Source of the DNA: Anaerolineales bacterium
Lineage (GTDB): Bacteria > Chloroflexota > Anaerolineae > Anaerolineales > Villigracilaceae
Assembly: GCA_030583885.1 (NCBI GenBank)
Contig: CP129480.1
Coordinates: forward strand, 434,001 to 498,000
Reading direction: 5' to 3'
DNA: 64,000 bases
Both the position numbers and the translations under genes were made by a program. How positions within the stretch are numbered: position 1 is the stretch's first letter; each line of letters begins with the position of its first letter. Positions 33,907 through 42,324 of this stretch are shown here, in pieces. The notes under the pieces were generated by a model. The model was given only the letters and a program-made list of their open reading frames with translations, was not told the DNA's origin and ran no database searches.

Positions 33907-34149
33907 GTGAAAAGCATTGTGCCGCAGATCGTCCCGCCGTATATTTCCTACACCATGTACCGCTGGGACATCAACGTGCGCATGTCCACCATCATCGGTT
34001 TCGTGGGCGGTGGCGGGATCGGCTTCCTGCTCCAGCAGAACATCAATCTGTTGAACTGCCGCGCGGCCAGCGCGCAGATGATCGCCATCGCGGTCGTTGT
34101 CTCGTTGATGGATTACATCAGCTCGGTGATGCGCGAAAAGGTCGTATAA
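33907..34149 (+). pseudogene. phnE: 3' stub of a second phnE
   Basis: Eighty residues, from IVPQIVPPYISYTMYRWDIN to the end, closely match the C-terminus of the complete phnE just upstream. Codons are GC-richer, like the rest of the chromosome. There is no upstream permease sequence. A terminator follows at 34165. It is best read as the tail of the ancestral resident phnE left behind when the present phn block arrived. Confidence 0.8.
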
Positions 34150-34164
34150 AATATCTGGGAAACA

Positions 34165-34198
34165 AAAAGGACTGGCTCTTTGAAGCCAGTCCTTTTTG
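34165..34198. terminator. Bidirectional terminator between phn and desaturase genes
   Basis: AAGGACTGGCT at 34167-34177 pairs with AGCCAGTCCTT at 34184-34194, with A-runs before and T-runs after. Confidence 0.88.
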
Positions 34199-34199
34199 T

Positions 34200-35213
34200 T
34201 TATGTTTTATCGCCCTGCATTTGCATTTTGTATTTTTTCACGGCGCGCCAGCCGACCAGCATCTTTTCCTTTTCATCCCACAGACGGAAGTAGAGCGACT
34301 TCAAACTGTCTCGAAAGGTAAGCGGCTCGATCTGGAAAATCGGGTTTTCATTGTGGCATTCCTCCAGCTTGTAGTTCGGAATCTTCGGGCTGAGGTGGTG
34401 GATATGATGGAATCCGATGTTGCCGGTGAACCACTGCAGGACTTTGGGAAGTTTATAGAACGAACTGCCGTCCATGCCGGCCCTGAAGAACTCCCAGTTC
34501 TGGTGCCGTTCCCAGTAGGTCGGCTCGAAGTTATGCTGGACGTAGAACAACCACACACCCGCACCGCATGCCATGAGCAGAATGGGGATCTCGACCAGTA
34601 AATATGCCTGCCAGCCGATGTGATAGACCGCCCAGCCGACAAATGCGAAGAGGGCGATGTTCGTCCAGATCACGCTGTTCTTCTCGCGTTTGCCTGCGTC
34701 TTTTTCCCAGAAGCGGTGCGCAAATACGAAGACGATCAGCGCGCCCACGGTGAAGAGGATCAACGGACTTCGCATGATGCGGTAGCCGATCTTCTTATAC
34801 CAGGGCGCAGCCAGGTATTCCTCCACCGTCATGGTATAGACATCGCCGATGCCGCGGCGGTCCAGGTCACCGGCGGTGGCATGGTGAATCGCATGGGAAT
34901 GTTTCCATGCAAAATAGGGAGTCCATACAGCCACACCAAGCAAAAGCCCCAATCGGTTGTTTGCCAGCGGCGTGCGGAAGAAGGAACCGTGACAACAATC
35001 ATGGAAGATGATGAACATGCGCACCATGAAGCCCGCCGCAGGGACGGTCAACAGGAGGGTCAGCCAGTAGCCAACTTCCAGACTGCGGTATGCGAGATAC
35101 CACAACACGAAGAACGGGATGACCGAATTAAACACCTGCCATACACTGCGCCATGTTTCCGGGTAGGCATATTTTGAAACAACCGACTGCCATTTTATTT
35201 TTCCAATACTCAT
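34200..35213 (-). CDS. Membrane fatty acid desaturase
   Basis: A 337-aa di-iron desaturase with the three His boxes: HDCCH (71-75), HSHAIHH (105-111) and HHIHH (about 272). Four to six hydrophobic segments are arranged as in the acyl-lipid (delta-12/omega-6) desaturase family. It introduces a double bond into membrane acyl chains using O2 and an electron donor, implying at least microaerobic life. AGGAGA precedes the ATG. It is a single-gene unit by its spacing. Confidence 0.92.
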   Translation of the reverse strand: MSIGKIKWQSVVSKYAYPETWRSVWQVFNSVIPFFVLWYLAYRSLEVGYWLTLLLTVPAAGFMVRMFIIFHDCCHGSFFRTPLANNRLGLLLGVAVWTPYFAWKHSHAIHHATAGDLDRRGIGDVYTMTVEEYLAAPWYKKIGYRIMRSPLILFTVGALIVFVFAHRFWEKDAGKREKNSVIWTNIALFAFVGWAVYHIGWQAYLLVEIPILLMACGAGVWLFYVQHNFEPTYWERHQNWEFFRAGMDGSSFYKLPKVLQWFTGNIGFHHIHHLSPKIPNYKLEECHNENPIFQIEPLTFRDSLKSLYFRLWDEKEKMLVGWRAVKKYKMQMQGDKT

Positions 35214-35269
35214 TTTTATCTCCTATTTAAACAAAAAACAGCCGGAACACTGTAACATGGCCGCAGAGG

Positions 35270-36481
35270 CTACCTTGTCCCTATCATACCCTGATATTCC
35301 AGATATGCGGTAACACCATTGACCCAATGCTGAACGCCGTCAATGCGGATGGAGGGATCGTCACAACTGCTGAATACGCCGCCGGTATACTTTAATGTAA
35401 TTTCGTCGCTGATGTCAAAGTTGCAGTTGTTATCCGGCAATTGCCGCGCGCGGACGAACGCGATGAACGTGCGGATCTCGCGGTCCAGCCACTGATGCTC
35501 CGCGCCGGAGAGATAAAACGCCTGGGCCAGCGCCGCGAGCGCCTCCACTTTGGTGGCGGCGGAAATGCTGGTATTGCCGGAATTCAGCGAGCGGACCTGC
35601 CCGGCAAGGATGGTGTCTGCGATCTGCATTGCATAGCTTTTATCGGTATTGTTGAGTGTGTCCAGGCGGGCAAGCATGGCAAATGCATAACTGTGCCAGT
35701 GGTCCTCCGTGACGGGCTGTGCGACCATGTACGCATTCACTTCACGTGCCTGTTCAAGCCAGAAATCGTTACCCGTCATTTCGTTGAGCTGTAAAAGCGC
35801 AAATAAACTTTCGCCGGGAAAATAGGTGACAAAATAATCAGGGTCCATTGTGCCGGCAAAATGCGGGTCAAACAAATGGTGGAAACCGCCGTCAGGCTTT
35901 CGCATGGACACGATGAAATTTCCCAGATCCGTGGCGGTTGTGAGCAGGTTGCGGTTCTTCAACATAAACCTGCCGCTGGCCTGCCAGCGCTTGTAGATGG
36001 CGTCAACGGTCAATGCCGCACCGCCCAATGGGCAGCCGCCGTTCGTATATAGACATGTCCCCTTGAATCTTTGCGGGTCACTCACCAGCAATTCAAGGTA
36101 ATGGTTCAACGCGCGGTCTCCCGCTTCGCAATATTTTGAATCCCCCGAAACCCGGCAAATGGTATAAAGAGCCCCCGTCCCTGCGATCAGGCGGATATCC
36201 GAGGGAACATACGACCTCTGGTTGTTCAGGAAATTCACCTGATAGGAAAGTTCGCCGTTTGCCAGTTGCTGGCGCACCAAATAATCAGCGGAGGCGATCA
36301 CCGCCTCCTTGAGCGGGCTGTCTTCAATGGGAATGACCTCAGGGGTACGCGCAGGCGTCAATGTGGGCGTGGATGGTAAAACCACAGGCGGGGCCACGAC
36401 GGCCACTGGCTGCTCCCTGCCCATCGCCCCCAAAAAATAAAACACCAGCATGATCCCCGCCACAAGAATTTTTTTAGGCAT
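35270..36481 (-). CDS. Secreted six-hairpin-type (alpha/alpha toroid) protein, unknown function
   Basis: A 403-aa protein with a signal-like N-terminus (KKILVAGIMLVFYFLGAMG), a Pro/Thr-rich linker, and then repeated helical pairs (EAVIASADYLVRQQLANGEL, RLIAGTGALYTICRVSGD, FPGESLFALLQLNEMTGND). This pattern, with YVPSDIRL and GGFHHL motifs, resembles toroid enzymes such as uronate epimerases, glycoside hydrolases or terpenoid cyclases. No family-specific catalytic set is recognisable to me. It lies between the desaturase and a HAD phosphatase on the same strand. Confidence 0.6.
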   Translation of the reverse strand: MPKKILVAGIMLVFYFLGAMGREQPVAVVAPPVVLPSTPTLTPARTPEVIPIEDSPLKEAVIASADYLVRQQLANGELSYQVNFLNNQRSYVPSDIRLIAGTGALYTICRVSGDSKYCEAGDRALNHYLELLVSDPQRFKGTCLYTNGGCPLGGAALTVDAIYKRWQASGRFMLKNRNLLTTATDLGNFIVSMRKPDGGFHHLFDPHFAGTMDPDYFVTYFPGESLFALLQLNEMTGNDFWLEQAREVNAYMVAQPVTEDHWHSYAFAMLARLDTLNNTDKSYAMQIADTILAGQVRSLNSGNTSISAATKVEALAALAQAFYLSGAEHQWLDREIRTFIAFVRARQLPDNNCNFDISDEITLKYTGGVFSSCDDPSIRIDGVQHWVNGVTAYLEYQGMIGTR

Positions 36482-36500
36482 GCATTTTCATTCCATTCTT

Positions 36501-37163
36501 TCAGGGAACTTTTGCCATCAAATCCCGCAGGGATAATTCAGCCAGGGATGAAATCGTCATATCACCGGAGACACCCATCTTCGCCGTCAATGGGTTGGGA
36601 ACAGCCACCACGAAGATCCCCGCATGGCGGGCAGCCTGCACACCATTGGGAGAATCCTCGAAGACGACCGCCTCCGTGTTCTGGACTTTGAGCCGCTCCA
36701 GGACCTTCAAATAAATATCCGGGTTGGGTTTTGTCCTGCCGGGCGCCACATCCTCCTGACAGATAATATGCTTGAAACAATGAAAGATGCCGAGTCGTTT
36801 TGCGTGCGCATCCACCCATGAATGAGGGGAACTGGAACCAATGGCAATCTGCAATCCCGTCTCTCTGGCCTGTTCGATTAAGTTCAATACTCCGGGCATC
36901 ACCGAACTGGCGTGGATGAGCAGGTCTGATTCTCTTCGGTAGCGCGTGCGCATCGCCGCAGGATCCAGCCGTCTCTGGGAAAGAAGCGAGAGATGATCCG
37001 CCGCGTCGAAGGTCGAGATGCCGTATCCGCCGATCGTCTTTTCCCATTCATGGACGGGGAGTTCAAATCCGTGTTCGCGGTAAATGGACTGCCAGACCAG
37101 GACCTCAGGCGTCTCGGTGTCGAGAATCAGCCCGTCGAAATCAAAGATAAGTGCCTTAAGCAT
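36501..37163 (-). CDS. HAD-superfamily hydrolase (beta-phosphoglucomutase-like)
   Basis: A 220-aa class I HAD with helical cap. Motif I DFDGLILDTE, motif II AIGSSS, the Lys in RTKPNPDIYLKVLERL, and motif IV VFEDSPNGVQAARHAG. The motif I Leu at +4 and the small helical cap fit sugar-phosphate phosphatases or phosphoglucomutases. It directly abuts the gene upstream in the operon (37164-37484). The substrate is unknown. Confidence 0.85.
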   Translation of the reverse strand: MLKALIFDFDGLILDTETPEVLVWQSIYREHGFELPVHEWEKTIGGYGISTFDAADHLSLLSQRRLDPAAMRTRYRRESDLLIHASSVMPGVLNLIEQARETGLQIAIGSSSPHSWVDAHAKRLGIFHCFKHIICQEDVAPGRTKPNPDIYLKVLERLKVQNTEAVVFEDSPNGVQAARHAGIFVVAVPNPLTAKMGVSGDMTISSLAELSLRDLMAKVP

Positions 37164-37484
37164 TTATGGAAACCGCCTGACAAATTCTGAAATTGCTTCC
37201 CATATTTTTATATCCTTCACACCGTCGGTGTTGATCACCGCCAGCACTTCATCGAGCATGGCCTTCATGGCCGCATACTCACGCTGGGCCTCGGAATCCG
37301 AGCCAAAGAAACGCGTATGATCCATCCAGCCGTACAGATTGCATGAAACTGAAATATACCCCCTGCCGCGTTTTAATATAATGCGCGCACCATTGGGATG
37401 TTCTTCATCGTTCATGATCACAGCGCCCTCGGCGCCCACCATGCCGATGCTGCGGCCATCATCAAACGCAGACCAATTACTCAT
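37164..37484 (-). CDS. Small protein of unknown function
   Basis: A 106-aa protein, MSNWSAFDDGRSIGMVGAEG..., predicted soluble, with a beta-rich first half (ARIILKRGRGYISVSCNLYG) and a C-terminal helix pair. I chose the ATG at 37484; the longer frame overlaps the GNAT-like gene deeply. It overlaps that gene's end by 8 nt and abuts the HAD gene, so the three are probably one operon. Not recognised. Confidence 0.6.
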   Translation of the reverse strand: MSNWSAFDDGRSIGMVGAEGAVIMNDEEHPNGARIILKRGRGYISVSCNLYGWMDHTRFFGSDSEAQREYAAMKAMLDEVLAVINTDGVKDIKIWEAISEFVRRFP

Positions 37485-38394
37485 CCACTTCCATTCTGCT
37501 GATGCGCGAAGGCTGCACACCCACATGTGTCGGGACCGCACGCACGGTCTGGCCGTTCCTCACCAGATGCGCAAGATGTTTTACCATCACGGCCTGCCGC
37601 GCGGAAGCCTTTGCCCCAAGATCTTCCAACACCGGTTCTAGCCAGGCTTGATACGAACGCACATTCAAATAGACGGGACGTCCGCCGCGGTCCGTCAGGC
37701 CTGAAACAAGCGATGCGATTTTTTGACTGACCTTGTTCTCATCCGGATGAATGAACGGCGTCAGCACCATGCCATACATTCCAGAAGTCACACTTGCAAA
37801 ACACTTCATCTCCTGATGCACGAAACCGATCACACGGTTCGGCGCAGGTTCAACAGGATGCAATAACTGCGGGACAATTTGATAATGCAGACTTTGCACC
37901 GCGTGCAAATCGACGGACCGCATCCGCCTCCAGTCTCCGCCGCTGCCTGCCTTCGCCTTTTCCAGCAGACTCGCATCCCAGACCCTCTGCCACGCATAGA
38001 CGGAAAAACCGGTCATCCGCAACGCGGGGAAGACGTCACTCGTTTCGTCCACTTCTGCAATCACATGAAACGCCTGCCATTCGCCAGCCTGAAGTGCAAG
38101 ATGCTCGATCAAGACAGGCAGTTGCGGATCATACAATCTGGATGAAGGCGCGAGATACAACAACTTTGCAAAGGTCTCACCGCGGGTGTGGATGACGCCC
38201 CCCAATAAAACAGACTCACCGCCGTTGTCAACCGCCGCATACAAATGACGCGCCGGGTTGATGTAGGCCAGCAGTCCCATCGCACCCAGGGGATGGCCGC
38301 GCGTGAGGGCGCGCGCGCTATCGAGGGTAAGCACATCGTTTCGATAGCGTGCGATGGTGGGGAGGTCGAGAAAATCAAGTGGGCGAATGGTCAT
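37477..38394 (-). CDS. GNAT-like acetyltransferase, possibly two-domain
   Basis: A 305-aa protein starting MTIRPLDFLDLPTIARYRND, the usual GNAT opening. The central part (KLLYLAPSSRLYDPQLPVLI, GEWQAFHVIAEVDETSD) and the C-terminal part (IGFVHQEMKCFASVTSGMYG, ASLVSGLTDRGGRPVYLNVR) look like two GNAT halves. The acetyl-CoA loop is not well conserved, so activity is uncertain. First gene of a three-gene minus-strand unit. Confidence 0.65.
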   Translation of the reverse strand: MTIRPLDFLDLPTIARYRNDVLTLDSARALTRGHPLGAMGLLAYINPARHLYAAVDNGGESVLLGGVIHTRGETFAKLLYLAPSSRLYDPQLPVLIEHLALQAGEWQAFHVIAEVDETSDVFPALRMTGFSVYAWQRVWDASLLEKAKAGSGGDWRRMRSVDLHAVQSLHYQIVPQLLHPVEPAPNRVIGFVHQEMKCFASVTSGMYGMVLTPFIHPDENKVSQKIASLVSGLTDRGGRPVYLNVRSYQAWLEPVLEDLGAKASARQAVMVKHLAHLVRNGQTVRAVPTHVGVQPSRISRMEVDE

Positions 38395-38402
38395 TGGATG
38401 TT

Positions 38403-38492
38403 TTATGTCATTGCGAGCGCACTTTGCGAAGCAATCCCCTGATATGAGGAGCTTGCATCGTCGTTCACTTTGTTCGCTCCTCGCAACGACAT
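38403..38492. repeat. Dispersed repeat with imperfect hairpin
   Basis: Begins TTTATGTCATTGCGAGCG and ends GCTCCTCGCAACGACATG, so its ends are nearly complementary. Member of the family described at 15480. Confidence 0.7.
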
Positions 38493-38493
38493 G

Positions 38494-39072
38494 TCAACTT
38501 GCGAGCGAAATAAAATACTCATGAAAGCGCGTATCGTCCGTCAACTCAGGATGGAACGAGGTCGCCAGCAAATGGCCCTGCTGCGCCGCGACGATGCGTC
38601 CATCTTCCAGTTTCGAAAGCACCTTCACTTTTTTACCAACCGAGTCAATGATCGGTGCGCGGATGAAGACCGCGTGATAGGAATGTTCCGTGCCGGTGAC
38701 GTTGAACAACTCATCGATCTCAAGATCGGTCTCGAACGAGTCCACCTGCCGTCCAAACGCATTGCGCCGGATCTTGATATCCATCAACCCAAGCAGGGGC
38801 TGGTCGCGCCCGATATCCCTGGAAAGGAAGATCGCACCCGCACACGTTCCCCAAATGGCATGGGACTTTCCAAACTCGCGCAACGGTTCCATCAACTCGT
38901 ACGCCACCGCCAGTTTGCCGATCGTCGTGGATTCGCCGCCGGGCATGATCAATCCATCCAATCCATCGAGATGTTTCGGTAAACGTACTTCGGCAGTCTC
39001 CATGCCGATTCTTTTGAGCATGGAACTATGTTCTGAAAAATCGCCCTGCAGGGCGAGAACTCCAATTTTCAT
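38494..39072 (-). CDS. pdxT: Pyridoxal 5'-phosphate synthase glutaminase subunit
   Basis: A 192-aa class I glutaminase that feeds ammonia to PdxS. It has MKIGVLALQGDFSEH, LIMPGGESTT, the nucleophile C77 in WGTCAGAIFL, and the His-Glu pair in SFHPELTDD. The ATG at 39072 is used, since the residues before it are not PdxT-like. It lies 31 nt after pdxS on the same strand; the two subunits form the 12+12 synthase complex. Confidence 0.96.
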   Translation of the reverse strand: MKIGVLALQGDFSEHSSMLKRIGMETAEVRLPKHLDGLDGLIMPGGESTTIGKLAVAYELMEPLREFGKSHAIWGTCAGAIFLSRDIGRDQPLLGLMDIKIRRNAFGRQVDSFETDLEIDELFNVTGTEHSYHAVFIRAPIIDSVGKKVKVLSKLEDGRIVAAQQGHLLATSFHPELTDDTRFHEYFISLAS

Positions 39073-39103
39073 TTTTGGACCATGGACGGTAGACCGTTCG
39101 GTT

Positions 39104-39991
39104 TTACCAGCCACGCACTGCCAGACGTTCCGCTTCTGGCATTTGTGCGGCATTGCGGCCCACCATGGCTTCGCCGAGATTCTTGCTCACTTCCGCGAGG
39201 ATGGAGGCATCCTGATAATGCGTCACCGCTTTGACGATGGCTTGTGCACGCTGGGTGGGGTTGCCGCTCTTGAAGATGCCCGAGCCAACGAACACGCCGT
39301 CGACGCCGAGCTGCATCATCAAGGCCGCATCCGCGGGAGTCGCAACACCGCCCGCCGCAAAATTGACCACGGGCATGCGTCCGAGTTCCTTGGTCTCTTT
39401 CACCCATTCATACGGCGCGCCGTTGTTCCTGGCGAAGGTCATCAATTCTTCATCGCTCATCGTCTGCAACTGGCGGATCGCACCAATCACCGTACGGGCA
39501 TGACGCACCGCTTCGACCACGTCGCCGGTGCCTGCTTCACCCTTCGTACGGATCATCGCCGCGCCCTCACCGATGCGGCGCAATGCCTCGCCGATGTTGC
39601 GGCATCCGCATACGAACGGCACTTTGAAGTTGTGTTTCAAAATATGATGTTCTTCATCTGCGGGGGTGAGCACTTCGGATTCGTCGATGTAGTCCACGCC
39701 AAGCGATTCGAGAATCTGTGCTTCCACGAAATGACCGATGCGACACTTCGCCATCACCGGGATGGACACCGCATCCATGATCTTCAGGATCATGTCGGGG
39801 TCGGACATGCGCGCCACACCGCCGTCCGCGCGGATATCGGCAGGCACACGTTCCAACGCCATCACCGCGCACGCACCCGCATCCTCCGCGATCTTGGCCT
39901 GCTCGGCATTCACCACATCCATGATGACGCCGCCTTTCAACATTTGGGCTAAACCTTTTTTCTCTGTCCAGGTACCAGTCTTTGCTTCCAT
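39104..39991 (-). CDS. pdxS: Pyridoxal 5'-phosphate synthase lyase subunit
   Basis: A 295-aa TIM barrel that makes PLP from ribose 5-phosphate, glyceraldehyde 3-phosphate and ammonia. D25 ([20 protein letters not shown]) and K82 ([10 protein letters not shown]) match the catalytic residues, and [20 protein letters not shown] holds the second Lys. Sequence conservation is very high throughout. AAGGAG precedes the ATG. Divergent from the GntR gene, with a 197-bp shared upstream region. Confidence 0.97.
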   Translation of the reverse strand: MEAKTGTWTEKKGLAQMLKGGVIMDVVNAEQAKIAEDAGACAVMALERVPADIRADGGVARMSDPDMILKIMDAVSIPVMAKCRIGHFVEAQILESLGVDYIDESEVLTPADEEHHILKHNFKVPFVCGCRNIGEALRRIGEGAAMIRTKGEAGTGDVVEAVRHARTVIGAIRQLQTMSDEELMTFARNNGAPYEWVKETKELGRMPVVNFAAGGVATPADAALMMQLGVDGVFVGSGIFKSGNPTQRAQAIVKAVTHYQDASILAEVSKNLGEAMVGRNAAQMPEAERLAVRGW

Positions 39992-40122
39992 TGAGTTACT
40001 CCTTGTAGTAATTGCATATAAATTCTACCATGCAGACTATCTTTAAATCATAAGAGGACTGTAAACACGAATCGCCTCGCCTTGGCTGAAACCTGACACT
40101 GCGAAAGAGCAGGATTCTCCTC

Positions 40123-40177
40123 TTGACAAAATACACCGGAGTGCTACAATGCATACAATGATACAATTAGTACAATA
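40123..40177 (+). promoter_or_regulatory. GntR gene promoter and TACAAT operator array
   Basis: TTGACA (40123-40128), a 16-nt spacer and TACAAT (40145-40150). From there TACAAT-containing words repeat four times within 32 nt (40145, 40154, 40162, 40171), just before the start codon. This is probably the binding site of the encoded GntR/YtrA-type repressor. Confidence 0.65.
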
Positions 40178-40188
40178 AAGGATCGCCC

Positions 40189-40614
40189 ATGAAAGAAAAA
40201 CAACTCACCCTGCAACTTGACTTTCATTCAGGGCTGCCCATCTACACCCAGATCGTGAACCAGATCCAAAGTCAACTGGTGAACGGGATATTGAAACCAG
40301 GCGATCAACTGCCGACCATCCGTGCATTGGCCTTGGAACTACGTGTCAACTTCAACACCGTGGCACGTGCCTATCGTATCCTGGACGAAGCCCGCATCAT
40401 CTCCACGCAACAAGGACGCGGAACATTCATCACAGAGATCCCGCCGCCAGAGGTCAGTGAAAAACTGCGCAGCGAGTCCCTGCTGGAACTGACAGACCGA
40501 TTCATCAGCGAGGCTGTTCGGTTGGGATTTTCGAAGCGCGAGGTCAGCCTGATGGTCGGAGGCAGGTTGAAGTCCAGAAAAGAAGCGAATGACGAAGATG
40601 GTGAAGAATCATGA
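40189..40614 (+). CDS. GntR-family (YtrA subfamily) transcriptional regulator
   Basis: A 141-aa repressor. The winged helix is QIVNQIQSQLVNGILKPGDQ with LPTIRALALELRVNFNTVAR, and the wing is GRGTFITEIP. The short C-terminal helical part, without a ligand-binding domain, marks the YtrA subfamily, whose members usually repress adjacent ABC exporter genes in response to cell-envelope antibiotics. It heads the 40.2-46.0 kb cassette and overlaps or abuts the SPFH gene. Its own promoter carries TACAAT repeats. Confidence 0.9.
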   Translation: MKEKQLTLQLDFHSGLPIYTQIVNQIQSQLVNGILKPGDQLPTIRALALELRVNFNTVARAYRILDEARIISTQQGRGTFITEIPPPEVSEKLRSESLLELTDRFISEAVRLGFSKREVSLMVGGRLKSRKEANDEDGEES

Positions 40615-40631
40615 AGAAGGAGAATGTCAAA

Positions 40632-41567
40632 ATGAATTCAAGATACCTTAAGTCGCTTGTTCAAAACAAAAAGGAAGACCAGCACATCCCGCCAATTGCA
40701 GGGACTATTTTTGCCGTGTTCCTGTTGATCTCCGTTCTCGGCGCGATCCTTGGTGACGGGAAATATTCCGATGCCATGCTTGGCGGCTGGGTTGTTTTTT
40801 GGATGTTGATCGGCGTGTATATTTTGTTCGCGTTGAAGGTCGCATCGCAATGGGAGAAGGTCATCGTGTTGCGGCTCGGCAAGTTTCACGGGCTGAAGGG
40901 ACCCGGCTTGTTCTGGATCATTCCCATCGTGGACACGACCCCAACGTGGATCGATCACCGCGTGATGGTCACGCCGTTCGCCGCGCAGAAAACGCTGACA
41001 AAAGACACCGTGCCTGTAGACGTGGATGCTGTATTATTTTGGGTGGTATGGGATGCCGAGAAAGCCGCGTTGGAAGTGGAAGACTACCGCGCCGCCGTGG
41101 ACTGGGCGGCACAGACCGCGCTGCGTGACATCATCGGCAAGAAGATGCTGGCGGATATTCTCGTCGGGCGCAGTTCGATCGATCAGGAACTGCAACAGGT
41201 CATTGACGAGCGCACAACGCCGTGGGGTGTGACGGTTCAGTCGGTGGAGATTCGCGATATCGTCATCCCGCAGGATCTGGAAGATGCCATGTCGCGGCAG
41301 GCACAGGCGGAACGCGAACGTCAAGCGCGTGTCATCCTCGGCGAATCCGAAAAGCAGATCGCAGCGTCCTTTGCAGAAGCTTCACAGGCATACATCAACA
41401 ATCCCACGGCGCTGCATCTGCGCGCCATGAACATGCTCTTCGAAGGTCTGAAGGAAAAGGGTGCGCTGATCATCGTACCGTCGTCCGCAGTGGATACGAT
41501 GAATCTCGGCGGGCTGAGCGGCATGGTTGCGCTGGGACAGAGCCACCTGCCGAAGGAAGATAAATAA
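40632..41567 (+). CDS. SPFH/band-7 domain protein (slipin-like)
   Basis: A 311-aa membrane-anchored stomatin homologue. Two hydrophobic segments at the N-terminus are followed by the SPFH domain (EKVIVLRLGKFHGLKGPGLF, DTVPVDVDAVLFWVVWDAEK, RDIIGKKMLADILVGRSSID) and a coiled-coil-like Ala/Glu/Arg-rich helix (QAQAERERQARVILGESEKQ). Such proteins form membrane microdomains and partner NfeD proteases. I prefer ATG 40632, with AAGGAG upstream; ATG 40611, overlapping the GntR stop, adds seven residues. Confidence 0.88.
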   Translation: MNSRYLKSLVQNKKEDQHIPPIAGTIFAVFLLISVLGAILGDGKYSDAMLGGWVVFWMLIGVYILFALKVASQWEKVIVLRLGKFHGLKGPGLFWIIPIVDTTPTWIDHRVMVTPFAAQKTLTKDTVPVDVDAVLFWVVWDAEKAALEVEDYRAAVDWAAQTALRDIIGKKMLADILVGRSSIDQELQQVIDERTTPWGVTVQSVEIRDIVIPQDLEDAMSRQAQAERERQARVILGESEKQIAASFAEASQAYINNPTALHLRAMNMLFEGLKEKGALIIVPSSAVDTMNLGGLSGMVALGQSHLPKEDK

Positions 41568-41571
41568 TCCC

Positions 41572-41601
41572 GCAGGGGCGCATGCGGCACGGCGCCCCTG
41601 C
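41572..41601. terminator. GCAGGGGCGC palindrome after the SPFH gene
   Basis: GCAGGGGCGC at 41572-41581 pairs with GCGCCCCTGC at 41592-41601 around a 10-nt loop. There is no T-run. Member of the GGGGCG palindrome set. Confidence 0.55.
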
Positions 41602-41607
41602 AAATAA

Positions 41608-41623
41608 CGTTTCACGTGAAACA
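41608..41623. promoter_or_regulatory. parS-like ParB-binding site (15/16)
   Basis: CGTTTCACGTGAAACA differs from the canonical chromosomal parS TGTTTCACGTGAAACA at the first base only; the inner 14 bp are a perfect palindrome. It lies 17 bp before the SdpI-like start. Confidence 0.7.
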
Positions 41624-41639
41624 ACAGAAAGGAAATCGA

Positions 41640-42290
41640 ATGTCAACCAAACTCACCGCCATCCTCGTTCTCATCTTGGTCGCCGCGGCCGTCATTGCGG
41701 GCGCGCTCTTGTGGAATCAACTGCCTGGGCAGATGGCTTCGCATTGGAATGCGAACGACGAAGTGGACGGCTATATGTCCAAATTCTGGGGCGTGTGGAT
41801 GATGCCGCTGGTTACGCTCGGCATGTTCGCGCTGTTCCTCGCCATCCCAAACATCGACCCGCTCAAGGCGAACATCGCGCAATTCCGCGGCGTATTCAAT
41901 CTCTTTATCCTGTTCATCACCGCGTTCATGCTCTATATCCACGGGCTGACGCTCGCCTGGAACCTCGGGTATCAAAACTTCAGGATGAGCGCTGCGATGC
42001 TGCCGTTCATGGGCATCCTGTTCATTGCCGTCGGTTACATGCTCAGGCAGGCGAAGCGCAACTGGTTCATCGGGATTCGGACTCCCTGGACTCTCTCCAG
42101 CGATACCGTTTGGGACAAGACGCATCAACTCGGCTCGGTGTTGTTCATGGCTTCGGGAGTTTTCGCCTTCCTTGGAGCCTTCTTCGGCGGTCCAACCGCT
42201 GTATGGCTGACGCTTGCGCCCGTCCTTGGCTCGGCGGTCTTCCTGGTGATCTACTCCTTTGTGCTGTACCAGCGCGAGACGAAAGCGTAG
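41640..42290 (+). CDS. SdpI-family membrane protein
   Basis: A 216-aa protein with about six helices. It has DUF1648 at the N-terminus (NQLPGQMASHWNANDEVDGY) and the SdpI signature further on (RNWFIGIRTPWTLSSDTVWD, KTHQLGSVLFMASG). The Bacillus SdpI gives immunity to a killing peptide and also signals by binding a repressor. Here it sits between an SPFH gene and a CPBP protease gene under a GntR regulator. A parS-like palindrome lies just upstream; GAAAGGA precedes the ATG. Confidence 0.88.
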   Translation: MSTKLTAILVLILVAAAVIAGALLWNQLPGQMASHWNANDEVDGYMSKFWGVWMMPLVTLGMFALFLAIPNIDPLKANIAQFRGVFNLFILFITAFMLYIHGLTLAWNLGYQNFRMSAAMLPFMGILFIAVGYMLRQAKRNWFIGIRTPWTLSSDTVWDKTHQLGSVLFMASGVFAFLGAFFGGPTAVWLTLAPVLGSAVFLVIYSFVLYQRETKA

Positions 42291-42297
42291 CCAAACC

Positions 42298-42313
42298 TGT
42301 TTCACGTGAAACA
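42298..42313. promoter_or_regulatory. parS-like ParB-binding site (16/16)
   Basis: TGTTTCACGTGAAACA is an exact copy of canonical chromosomal parS. It is in the 34-bp gap between the SdpI and CPBP genes, 690 bp from the first site. Confidence 0.8.
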
Positions 42314-42324
42314 AGGAAAACAAC

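Noticed and set aside
38690-39952. 420-codon plus-strand frame opposite pdxT and pdxS
   Set aside because: Crosses two well-recognised genes and has no protein-like features.
39992-40122. Riboswitch upstream of pdxS
   Set aside because: No conserved fold or terminator recognisable in the gap.
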